Source: Drosophila pseudoobscura
Taxonomy: Eukaryota; Arthropoda; Insecta; Diptera; Drosophilidae
DNA length: 64,000 nt
Direction: 5' to 3'
Assembly: GCF_009870125.1 (NCBI RefSeq)
Contig: NC_046681.1
Span: 13,405,001 to 13,469,000 of the forward strand
Within the stretch, counting starts at the first letter, position 1. Each line of letters begins with the position of its first letter. Made by a program: the position numbers and the translations under genes. The notes beneath the pieces were generated by a model. It had not been told where the DNA came from and ran no database searches. It was given only the letters and a program-made list of their open reading frames with translations. This document shows, in pieces, positions 30,271 through 41,546 of this stretch.

Positions 30271-32039
30271 AGGGGGGTGGGGGCAGAAAGTATCGGGGAC
30301 ACTTTTGTGGGTGTTTGTGTGATGTGCGCACAGGACCAAAAACTTTCAAGGGGTCGGCCATCGGGTGGTTTCCATCAAAACAAACAACGGGGCCAAACAC
30401 TTGACGAGCGAGCACCGAAGCTACCGCCACCTCCCGCCCAAAAGGATGTACAGAGTCCTTTCCTGAGGTTGACCCGAAGTCCTGCCAAAGTGTGCTGGAA
30501 TGTCCAACCCCTTTCCCTGGGGTGGAAACGGTTTTTTTTGGAAAGCTACTTCTAGTTGATTCTGGGCAAAGGAATCTTGGAATTTCTAGAGAAAATATAT
30601 GTGAGATTGCGTTAGGTTAGGTAGGGAATATCAAATGGTAAGGGGTTGAGTACGGTACACATATGTTTATCAACTAAAGCCAGACCTGCAACAGACCTAT
30701 TTTTATAATAAAAGTTTAAGAAATTGCACTACGATAGAATGAAAGAGAGTCTGTGAAAAAGAGAAGCTAAAAATATATTTTTCTAAGTGCATAGATACTT
30801 TTTAGGGTGTGTTTATGTTTAGAGATACTTTTTGATCCTACATTCAAAATTGGTTTAAAAACAGGCAATAATCCCCTTCTTAGAGACTGAATAAATTAAG
30901 TTCTATGCAAAAGTTAAGGTTTCCAACTCCAGAAACTCCTCAGCTATACAAAGACCCCTCTAAATGATTTAAAGGTAAGTTCCACGCTACTATAATCTAT
31001 TATATTCCATACAAAGATCTTTCTTAACAAAAAGTTCACATTTCTTAACTTTAAGATGTCCCAAAACGTATCTTAATCCCACACCCCCAGTCAACAATCA
31101 TATCTTTAATAATTCCCCCTTTATTTCCACACCCAAAGTGAGCCAACACTTCATTTATAAGAATACATTTCCATTCAAAACCAAACCCAGATGAAATGTC
31201 AAATTAAAAACGCAAATCCTGGTCCTTCCCCCCCTCCCCATAAGTAGCCTTGAACCGTAAAAAAGGGATGATGGAAAGGGCTGCATAGGGTGGCTAAACA
31301 ATGAAGTGTCGACCGTAATTACACGTGCCACGCCCACCACTCTCAGACACACACTCATGACAAGGCACCTAAATGAAAAGCCCTCGAAGTGACAAACAAC
31401 GGAATTGCTATTTTAGAAACAAACCCACAAAAAAAAGAGAGTTGAAATTTTTTTGCAGATTTTTCAGCCATGTCAAAAAATTGTCAGCGCTGTGAAACCC
31501 CCCCACAAATGCCTCCCAGAGTGCCCCCCCTATGCTACATGTCAGGGGGAAAATGTGAGTTACATTCTGCAGCAAAAATTTGACACTTGATATTTTGAAA
31601 ATTGCCAAAATGGAAATGGCCTTTTGAGTTTTGAGTAGAGCACATTGCCATCAAAATATGTATAATACGAATGGCACACAACCATTTTCCGATTTATTTC
31701 TAATTAGAGACAACTTTTTGTTTTGGACATTGTCAGCGTTTGTTTTTGTGGGGGGTTGGCGGGGGGTTGGGGGTTGTTGGTTGTTTAATGAGTTTCAACA
31801 TTTGCTCGCAGCTGAAATTATTTGACAGTTGTCATTTTGACAGTTTCTAAGCCAGAAATTAGAAAGGGAAAAGCGGTTTAAATTGGCCAGAAATTAACGA
31901 AAGGGGAATGCTCTAATATTTAAAAGGGGGACGAAAAGGGAAAATTGATTCGATAAATTATGGATAATTTAAGTTTAGAGAAAGGCGAAGGAAATTAGTG
32001 GATTAATCTTACTTATAAAGACCTACAAATGTAGGAAAA
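30271..32039. other. Gene-free stretch
   Basis: Single-copy-looking sequence with no supportable gene. A G/T-rich run (GGGGGGTTGGCGGGGGGTTG, about 31751-31770) could form a G-quadruplex. C-rich ACCCCCCCACAAATG and CCCCCCC blocks lie at about 31497-31530. Confidence 0.4.
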
Positions 32040-32340
32040 GAGGAGTAAACGAGTCGAAATCGATCATTTCGATAATTATCGATTAATTAATCATTTCTTA
32101 GGGCTACCTGTTGGTAGCCATAGTTATCGATAAAATATATTTTATTAAAAGATAATAATTAATAATTAATTGATAAATATTTAATCGGCCATCGATTATT
32201 ATTGTTGACAAATGATTACTATCGTTGATCGTTATCAATAAATGATCGATAACACTAGATAATGAACGATGCAATTTTATAATTATTCTTAGGAGCATAT
32301 AATGATCGATAATTATCGCTACAACGATAACTCTCAAGTG
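32040..32340. repeat. Cluster of CGATA / ATCGAT words with a GC-rich hairpin
   Basis: About nine CGATA or TATCG words occur in 300 bases, including TTATCGATAA at about 32123-32132. Between them is a perfect 7-base-pair stem-loop, GGCTACC TGTT GGTAGCC (32102-32119). CGATA clusters are the binding sequence of the boundary factor BEAF-32, and TATCGATA is the DREF site; both are family knowledge. No gene start is seen nearby, so a decayed repeat is the alternative. Confidence 0.5.
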
Positions 32341-35300
32341 AAATGTTTCACCCTGGAGTCATAATCGGCTTTCTCTTTCTTTCGTTCTGTCTTTGTCGCT
32401 CTTTGGTCCATCCGTCCGATCGGTTCTTGAGATATGTTTTTTTCTGTATGACAAAAGCGCCGAAAAATCCATTAAACATGTTGTACCCCCATTAAGATCC
32501 ATTCATTTAGCCAAATTAATTAACTTGTTGTTCCTAGCGACACCAACAATTACGGGGCTCGCGAGAGTGAAAAGAACGCTTCCATCATCATAAAATATTT
32601 GCTCGATGATGCGTGAAAATTAATAAAAATTATAAAAAAGAAAAATATTGTACATTTTAAAAAGCATTTCTTGGTGTTGGATGTGGCTTTTCTCTGGCTC
32701 TTTTTTTGGACCTGCCATTAAATCATAATAAAAAACGATAATTGCGATTTTCACCCGAGAAACCATAAATTAAGTGCCACGCATGCGACAAGAGAGAGTG
32801 TAAGTCGTGATTCAAATTGACGTGTCAACAATTAACATAACTCTCTCCAGAAGAAGAAAATGCAGCACCCACGCCTTTGGAATTTCCGCATTTTCGGGGT
32901 TCGCGGCTCTCGAGTTCGCGATTCGTCAATATCTCTGTCGGCGCCTTCGTTAAAATTCGATGCCACAGTCAGTGGCATTAACCAGCAGCTGCAGCAGCCT
33001 CGTCATCCTCCTCGTCCAATGGTTCTGGATTCTTGTTGGTTCGAAGACTCTTCGGTTGACAAACCATCCGTCAAATGCGTGGGCTGTGCGCCTTCACTCT
33101 TTGGCATTTCTCTTGTGAAATGAGTGAAAATATTTGAAAGATAAATAAACCAATAAATCATTATGTTTAAATTGGCATAATATTTATTTTAGTGGTAGTT
33201 CTCGCCTGAAAATTCAAATGGAATGGTAACATGTGTTATGTGGGAAATTCTAGGGGCCAAAATCGTGGCATGTTCAAGTGTCAGAATGTTGAAAGTTTAC
33301 ACGGGATTGAGTTGGGATAGACAGCTGACTAGCGCGGGATTCTCTAAGAAAATACAACAAAATTAAGTGGGGGATTTTGTATATAAATAAAGCCTTTTCT
33401 TTAAATAAACTAATAAATAAAGTGGGTAATTTTTAAAGGAATATTTTTAGAGGATTTATCATGAATATGTGTCTATAATTTTTCCCTATTCCCACTTTAT
33501 GCCCTAGAATTTTCCTTGATTTTCTTTCAATTTTCCCCCCCCATTTTATTGCCCATGAATGGGGGGGGTTTCGCCTGCCATTCAAAAAGTGGGAAAATTT
33601 TGTATGCCAAATTTAATGTTATACTTCAATAAAAACTTCTTGAAGCCAGACGGCTGGCTGGCTGTGCAACATGTTGCAACGTCCGCATTCCTGCATCGAA
33701 CATTAATTTACAAAATATTAACAACATGAAACAGCAAACAAGACCGATGCAGAGATGCAACAACAGCGCCAACTTTTTATTAATTGCAACCAAGCGACAC
33801 ACACAAAAATATTCACAGCAAATAAACTGTGTTGCCCCGAACGGAGGAGAGAGAGCATGGTGGGGGCATGCAACACATGCTAATTTTGTGCCTCAGTCAA
33901 TGACAAGTTCTTGTCAACCTACAGAATGGGGGAGCAGCGAGCGCCACTGTCGCCGAGTGGGCCAATAAATAACGTAAGTGAAAAACAAATGGAAAATATT
34001 AAAAACTGACGGATGCCTGCGTTCGCGAGCAGCAGAAGGAGGAGAGGAAATGTTGCACAGAGGTTGCCCCGAGCTGGGGGCATGGCACTGGGCAAGGGCG
34101 AGGCATAAAACAAAAGCGAAAGAAACGGCCAGGAGGAGGCCAGCGAGGGCCCCCAGAAGACAAATGCGAACAAGCTGTGCGCATCGTTGGAGGCGAACAG
34201 TGGGGCGAGAGCCAATGAAAAGTGGTTCAAAAAGGCCAAGGAAATATGCAAATAATGCAACACTTTTCTGGGCAAAAACTCCAGGCCTTGTCCCACTGTT
34301 GACACTTGGGGCGCAAAGCGTTTTTCCTTTTGCTTTCTTTGCAATTAATTTTGCATGCAATTGAGAAAAATAGCATGGAATGGCTTTATTAGTGCACTAT
34401 CGAATGAACATCGAAGGCAGGCAATGGCCAGAGAAAGAGCCACAGCCAGAGCAAAGGAGAGACCTACAGATAGAGCCAAAGTCGATGTTTGATTGCCGCA
34501 TATTTGAATGTTGATGAGCATGCAGCTCCCCCCCGTCCCCCCCGCCACCAAACCCGGGTCCATTGATGGCCCGTGAAAGGCATTTTACATAATAAAACGA
34601 ACAGATAAACAGATCGCTGGGGCCCCGTCCCCACTTCCCGATGGCTCATCTGTTGGGGAAAATTTGAATAAATATCCAAATTGCTGTAAATCACAATCAA
34701 GACCCAATCGAATCGTTCGATGGAGAGACGACAGACACCCACTATTTATAAAATATCCATCTCTTTTTTTGGGGACCCCGACGATGTGTCGCCGCCGCTG
34801 CGCCGCTCTGTCGTTTCGTCATTGAATTTTCTGTGGCGGCTGCTGCTTTCTTTGGGGCCGAAATAAAACGAAAACTTAACATATTTATTGCCGCGTTTCT
34901 GTCATAAATTTGTTTTATAGAAGAGGCAGAAGAGCATTATCAAATTGACCGAAAAACATTTCATTATGGGTATCGAAGGCAGCAAAGAAACAAACTACCA
35001 GCCCGAAAGTATCTATAAACAAAAAACTACTAAAGCAATTAGTTTGAGTATCTGTAGATGTGTAGGCTGTGGGCTGTGGCGCGAGATACATCTTCAGAGA
35101 TGGATTGTCTGAGAGATGCAAAAGATACGAGCATTCATTCTGGCGAATCATTGTCGTCATCTTCTGATTGCCGCTTGGGGACTGCCACTCTGGGGCATGG
35201 GTTGCTGCCATCCCATAAATAATCCCACAAAAATAAATGCGACGACACAATTTTTTGGTTTTCTTTTTTTCTCGGGTTGGTTTGAATTTAAAACAACTCA

Positions 35301-38300
35301 TAAATCGAATGGAAAAATCGTATAACACGGCATTCGCCTGCTAAGAATTCATCAAAAAATGTTGAAAAATTGTGAAACTTTCGCGCTGCGATCATGTGGA
35401 AATGGGATTATGTTGTGCTAGAAATATATATATATATTAATAATTCCATGATTTATGGTGAAGGAGAAATGTATATTTAAATAGAAACCCCATCAAAATG
35501 AGTGGCATTTAGGGGTCTGAATGATGGGATAGATTTTTGCTGTTGAAACAAAGAAAGGTGTTAGAAAATCCATTTAATTTCTCTAAAATATAGGTGTAGA
35601 TCAGAGAAGAGGTAAAGGATAGTAAGAGATTTGAATCTTTATCTAAAAAGTTCCTCGAAAGTACCAGAATATCTCTGATCTGTACCTTAAAAACTTTTTA
35701 GAAGAGGTACATATGTAGGAGCGCTACTTCCCTTCTTCTTTTTGAGATATTGTTCATAAAATGTATTCTTTTTCGAGCAGAACATCTCTAAGGACTGCAC
35801 TGATCTTCCAACTTTCTATCATCTCCCCAAGACTTTCTCGTTCATAAACGTTTTTTGGCAGAAATTTGTGTGATTCAGCGACTACCGAATGCCCGATCGA
35901 ATCGTTTCCAAAACAAACTACTGTTCAAAATCCCCACATATCATATCGAATTTCATACAAAATTTAATTTTGTTCGGGAGCTTCTGTGTCTGCCTCGAGA
36001 GGCTTTTTGTGAATTCAGTGAAGCAAATTAAGTCCCGAAGCGACCATGTGGTGGTGCGGTGGTGCGGTGGTGTGGGAAACCAAATTTGAAATGCCGCCAC
36101 AGAGAGCGAATAATACAACAAGAAAAACAATAAAATTAGTAGTAAGAGTGAAAGGCAAATCAGATGATGAAGAAGTGTTCCTTAATACCCATGAATCTTC
36201 ATCTCCGGTTGGGGTTTTCGAGGCCCAAGCGTCTCCCGAGTCTTGACTCTTGTCTTCCAGACGAACTGACATTCAAATTAAATTGGATTAGCCGAGCGTT
36301 CCCTTGTCAAAAGAGCAAAGCAAAAAAATCCCCAAAAAAAAAAAGAAAAGAGCCTCTAAGAAGAAACTGCAGAAGAGCATACTCCAAAAAGTGAAGAGAA
36401 TTCTGCAGACCGACGACTCTGACAGTGACATATTTTGTGACAGCTGATGGAATATGCTTTGGAGTTGGGTTCCCGTCTCGCTCTCTCGTGGAGATTCCCT
36501 CTGAATGAATGACTGATCCATCATGATGTGGCTCTGTGGCTCTGTGGCTCTGCAGCTTTTGCCAGTGTCAACTTTTTTATACTGGAAGCTGATGTGTCGG
36601 CACCATTTGATCGCATCGGAGCTAATCCTTTTCGCAATGACTTGACAGCAGATGCTCTGCCGAAGCCGAGGCCAAGGCCTCCTCATTCTCTTGCTTTGGT
36701 TCTTAAATTTCGCGGTGCCATCAATCAAGAACTGGATGCTGGATGGATGCCGGATCGTCGCGCTAATTAGTCACTCAGGCATTCAGTCCGTCAGTCCCCG
36801 TCATTCATTCAGATATCAAATTATACCACAAAAAGCTCTGTGGCCTGTACTTAGTCGCACTCTAGTGATCAATCAATGATGATTAATGCAAATGCAAGGT
36901 CAGCACAATCTCCCTCTCCCTCTCCCTCTCTACTGCTCTCTCGATCGATGTCCGGTTGCAATCGCCACACACATCAATCATTCATTAGCCGCTCAAGTTG
37001 TCAGGTTTTGTCGCTGATTATAAAATCGTGAGAAGAGATCTCTCCTGCTCGTTGCTGCTAGTTGCCTGTCGCTTCGATTGCACTTTTGATCCGCGTACAG
37101 TCGCTGCAATCATTTTATGCACACCACAGCACCAGATCGAAAGATCGAAAGAACGAAAGAGCGAAAGATCGTTTCCTCATTGCAATTAGTTGCTCGCTTG
37201 CTGGCCTGCTCGTGGACCTGACTCTAAGATAGGCTTAGCTAATTAATTTGATAATTGAATGGACATTCTAGCGGCATCCGATATGATATGATGGACAGAT
37301 AGTCAGTGCCAGTCGCAGTCCACTCTCTAACTGAAGACTGAAGACCGTATAGAGTTACACGAGATCAAAGTCAATGAGAATTTCCATTTGAGAAGAGTGA
37401 AGTCTGTGAAGGCTGTGAAGGATGAAGCCACATCTTTGATTTCTTCGCAATGGTCTCAACAGCACCGAAGTAGAAAGAACACTGGTTTTCCCCCTTCTTT
37501 AAGATCTCTTCTCAAAAGTGTAACACATTTTCCCCCCTCTAGGGCTGACTGCCTGCCACTCTGCCATGTTTCGCATATCCCAAAAAGTCAGAGATTTATC
37601 TTTTGTCCTGCCATTGCATGGGATCCACTTCTGGAGATCTCATAGCCCCTGTGTATTGTTCCATCATTTTGGGTAAACCCTTGCGCTTGTGTCCATCCAT
37701 AATATTGATGCTCTCTCTCTCTCCACTGATGATGCTCCACCCGTGGCATTGTTGCGGCTGTTGTTGACATTTTTGGCGAGCCACCATTCCACTTTTGAAT
37801 GTTGCTGTTGCCCCGCTCTGGGGCCTTGACTTGGGGAGTAGGTGCCTTTATTTATGTTTATGGCTTATGAGACACGACGACACTGCATTGCATTAGCTAA
37901 GGTTCCACCCGAAGCCTGCTCCAGATGCTCCAGATGCTCCTGCTGCTGCTCCTTCCATGATCCAGGCTCCACAAAAAATAATGGCGCACAATGTGATTTT
38001 TCCCCGGGATGACATTTTGGTATTTGCTAAGCGCGCGCGTTCATGTCTCATCAGCTTGTTAGGGTTTACAGAATGCCCTCAACTTGTGATAGAGGTCCAG
38101 GAATTGGTTACTGGAGATGGAAAGGTTTCAGTGACACGAAAAGACACGAGGAAAACGATTGTGGCATACGTGAGGGGAAGCTGGTGGCAGAAAATGGGAA
38201 GAATTTATATTTTGGAAGCCAATTTATAGGATTTTCCATGCAGTGGATTTTATTCTATATTACTATCATTTAGATCTTATCGATTTGTATCGTTTGTCAT

Positions 38301-39590
38301 CGATTATTTATCGATTATTCCACTCTACCATATCTGAAAAGTTTTTGTGTATTTTAACAGCATTCTAAATATTATATCTTTTAAATTTTTAAAGGATTAT
38401 GGACATTGCATGTGATTTGATTAATTTTTAATCGATAGATTTTTTTTTAATTTTTCGATTAATTGGTTATTCCAATTTCTTATACAATTTATTGCCAGAT
38501 TTAGATTTATTGAATTTTATTATGTGCCTCTGATCCTATTTCTCGATTGTAATCGATTACTTATCGATTATTGCTAGATTGCTCCTTTTTACCATCTCTA
38601 ACAGAGGTTATCCCTCTTGAATTTTATTCTTCACCGTATCTAGAACCTCAAAATGTCTTTACCTTTCTCCTTTCCATACATTCAATCCTCTAGCCCCACT
38701 TTTACAACACCCTCCGTGACTGTACTTTTCACGCTACCATCTCTAGCAGAGTAATTCGATCGATTGAGACCAAATAAACGAGCAGGCAAGCGGGAGACAG
38801 AGACACAAAGAGAGAGAGAGAGATGTCCATCGCAATTGCTGGGCTCTGGTGGTAACTGAGTTAGTAGCTGCCTCTGCCTCTGGTTCGAAGAGGCACCCGA
38901 TCCTCCCGATCTCGGATCCGCAATGACAACCCGGCAACGTCGTCCCCGGAGCCTCGTTGTTGTTCCTCGCACGCGTGCGCATTTAACGAAATTTATTGGA
39001 GTCTTTGCTCTGGAATTTTGGGCTTGTGTTCTCTGTCTGTCTGTCACTCGATGGCTGCCCGAGAGCTTCGGTTTTATCCAGCAGCCAGCAGCAGCAGCAG
39101 CAGCCCAGAAGGAGAGCAGGAGCTCCCATTGTTTGATCCGATCGATTCCTGGGCCTGAAAACGCATTCGCCAGAGCCAGAGAGGCAGAGACTAGAGTTTT
39201 TGTTGCTGCTGCTGCTGTCCTGTCAGACGCTGGCTGCGGTTAAGGCATCCCCGTTGAAGTTTTTTAAATATTTTATCAGTCGCTTTCGGAGTTTGGTGGA
39301 AAACGCTGATAAAGATCGCGCCACTTTTTTGTGGTGCCCCCAGGCCCCAGGGTCTTTGCGGGCTGCTCTCTCACGTAATGAGTTTGTTTCACAGCCTTTC
39401 GCGAACACACACAAAAAACAACAAAAACCCCCAGAAAATGAGGGGCCAACAAAAAAGTATTGTCAAGTATTGTCAGGGCGAGTCGTGTGTGACAATGTGA
39501 TTAGTGGGCGCTAAAGAAAGGATTTTGTGCATAGAAAATCAACTTTGATTGGGTTTAAAACGGTATTAGATTGTTTTTTTTTTATTTCTT
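32341..39590. other. Gene-free stretch, 7.2 kb
   Basis: No exon is recognised. Visible items: a CCCCCCCCATT..AATGGGGGGGG inverted repeat (33535-33568); an ATATATATATATAT run near 35425; CTCCCTCTCCCTCTCC at 36911-36926; GAAAGATCGAAAGAACGAAA at 37138-37160; CCAGATGCTCCAGATGCTCC near 37920; an ATCGAT-rich part at 38275-38580; and a GAGAGAGAGAGAGA run at 38810-38823. Open frames here are short and low-complexity. Confidence 0.45.
38275..38580. repeat. Second ATCGAT-rich cluster
   Basis: ATCGATT or TATCGAT words recur at about 38279, 38299, 38310, 38432, 38551 and 38561, in AT-rich sequence. The composition resembles the block at 32040-32340 and the array at 39591-40080. Confidence 0.45.
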
Positions 39591-40080
39591 ATAGATTTTG
39601 TTAGTTGTAATCGATAGTGTGGCCTTTTTATCGGGTGTTAATCGATTATTGAACATTTTTATCTATATTATGCAATTTTTGTTTTATTTTTAATGGATTT
39701 TCTGTAATTTCTGACAACAATTTTGCAACGGAGTTCGATTTTTGTTTTGATTTTATTTATTTATTAATTATTATATTTATTTATTATAGATTTTATTAGT
39801 TTTAATCGATGTTGCGGCCTTTTTATTGGGTTTAAATAGATATTTGTTTTTGTTTTATTTTTAGTGGATTTTCTATCATTTCTGACAGAAATTTTGAAAC
39901 GGAATTCGATTTTTGTTTTGATTTTATTTATTTATTTATTATAGATTTTATTAGTTTTAATCGATTTTGTGGCCTTTTTATTGGGTTTTAATAGCTATTT
40001 GTTTTTGTTTATTTTCAATCGATATTCCGTAATTTCTGACAGCAATTTTGAAACGATAGAATAATCGATATTTTTCAATT
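39591..40080 (+). repeat. Tandem repeat, three units of about 130-195 bases
   Basis: Units start at 39591, 39786 and 39951 with ATAGATTTTATTAGTTTTAA then TCGAT. They continue with GTGGCCTTTTTATTGGGTTT, GTTTTTGTTTTATTTTTA.TGG, ATTTTCTGTAATTTCTGACA and CAATTTTGAAACGGAATTCG. The third unit is shorter and ends in GATAGAATAATCGATA. Identity between units is high enough to align by eye along their whole length. Confidence 0.8.
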
Positions 40081-40319
40081 TCGGCTGAAAAATAATTGTT
40101 GTGTAAGATTGAGTTTTTTTAGTTCTTTCTATATGAGGTCTCTCTACCTTTTTATTCTCCATTTCAGGATTCACTTTCTCCTTCTTTTTCTTTTTCTCCT
40201 TCTACTTCTTTCCTGCCTTTCTTCTTCTAGCTCTCCTTCCTTCTATCGAGCTACGTTCTTCTATCTCTCTTCTTCTTGCACTCGTTCTTCTCTGCTTCTT
40301 TTCCTTGTCTCTCTTTCTT

Positions 40320-40760
40320 CTAATCCTCCTTCAAGTGGGTCTTCTCTGCTGCCTTTTCCTGGTCCTCTTTCTCCTGCGACTCCATCTTGTCGGTCCCTTT
40401 CTCTTCAGGCAGTTGCTCTTCCTTCTTCTTGTTCTCCGCTTTGGGTTTTTCAACTTTCTGCATATTTAATGGTATCGGAATCGAAATCTTGGATATTTTC
40501 TCCCCTGGGACCATCACATCTCCCCTGGAAATGGGCTCCTCTCCCTCGTTGAGGAATGTGGCACAATCGGAGAGTATTAGATTCTGATCACGGTCCGTGC
40601 AGCTAAGGATACCAATGAGAATGAGCTTATCCTCGAGCACCACTCGCACGGTCTTGCCTAACAGTTTCTTGAGGAACTCCCTGCCCGGCGAAGCAGTGCC
40701 CATGGTGCTCTTCTCGTTGGTGAAGGATGTGGCATGGAAAAGTTCCTTTTTGTTGGACAT
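40320..40760 (-). CDS. Naa38/LSMD1-like Sm-fold protein with charged tail
   Basis: This is a single frame of 146 residues; the first ATG is 40760-40758. Residues 26-96 are a clear Sm-like domain of the Naa38 (LSMD1) type: GREFLKKLLGKTVRVVLEDKL is the Sm1 start, then ILIGILSCTDRDQNLILSDCATFL, then VMVPGEKISKISIPI as Sm2. The CTDRDQNLIL stretch matches the CTDRDxNVIL signature of this group. Naa38 is the small auxiliary subunit of the NatC N-terminal acetyltransferase (with Naa30 and Naa35), which acts at the ribosome. The last 45 residues are Lys/Glu-rich, unlike the compact family member. After the TAG stop the same frame stays open and Lys/Glu/Arg-rich for 22 codons (40319-40254), so the tail may once have been longer. 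An AATAAA signal lies at 40156-40151. The gene is intronless and diverged, so probably a duplicate of the standard gene. Confidence 0.8.
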   Translation of the reverse strand: MSNKKELFHATSFTNEKSTMGTASPGREFLKKLLGKTVRVVLEDKLILIGILSCTDRDQNLILSDCATFLNEGEEPISRGDVMVPGEKISKISIPIPLNMQKVEKPKAENKKKEEQLPEEKGTDKMESQEKEDQEKAAEKTHLKED

Positions 40761-41514
40761 TTTCAAGCGTTTGAGGATGAACTTTGGAAAAGATTTGCAA
40801 AGAGTTTCGGAAAAGGTTTGGAATGAATTTAGGTTTTGGTTGAGAAATACGAATCCAGAAAGGGTTTTGCTTTGATTGAGAAACAGTTTCTCCGTAGCCT
40901 ACTGCCTGCCTGGCTGCCTGCCTGGCTGCCTCCTGCCTGCTAATTCCTTGACAACACCCCAAAAGGCATCCTTTTTTTAGGGCAACGTCTGGCGGGATAT
41001 CTGTCTAGAGATCTCCTGCCTCAGAGCTCCTTCTGTTGGGGACAATGGACAAAAGCGCAAGAAAAAGTGTCGCCATCCATTTTGGACTTGTAAAAGTCCA
41101 TGCCCCATGATCCACAACACGAATGCCTATACACAGACATATATATATGCTGCATGCTGCATGCTGCTTGCTGTATGCCCCCGAGAGTCCGATGGTGTCC
41201 GTCCTTTGATGACCAAAACAAACTGAAAGCCGGCACAAGTCCGCAGTCGTCTGCGCCACAGTTCAAAGTTTTTGAAGGGCCTGCTGCCCGCTGCTGCTGC
41301 TGCTGCTGCCACAATCTTGTGGCGCGTTAAGGTAGCAGCAACACAAGAACGAAACGAATCGCGAGGCAAAACAAAAAGAAATCAGGCTCCACAAACAGAT
41401 CTGTGATCTCTTCGCTGGCAAAAGTTTCTTGCCAGTTTTCGCTGCCGTCTGAATGTTTTGCCTACACTTCTTCGAGGCCATCAAGTCAGGCGAGGCAGTG
41501 CCACAGCCACAGAG

Positions 41515-41546
<32 letters not shown>

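Noticed and set aside
29622-30302. 226-codon minus-strand frame with Ser/Leu runs and hydrophobic segments
   Set aside because: It reads CTCTCTC-type simple repeats, which always encode Ser-Leu or similar; no family motif is seen.
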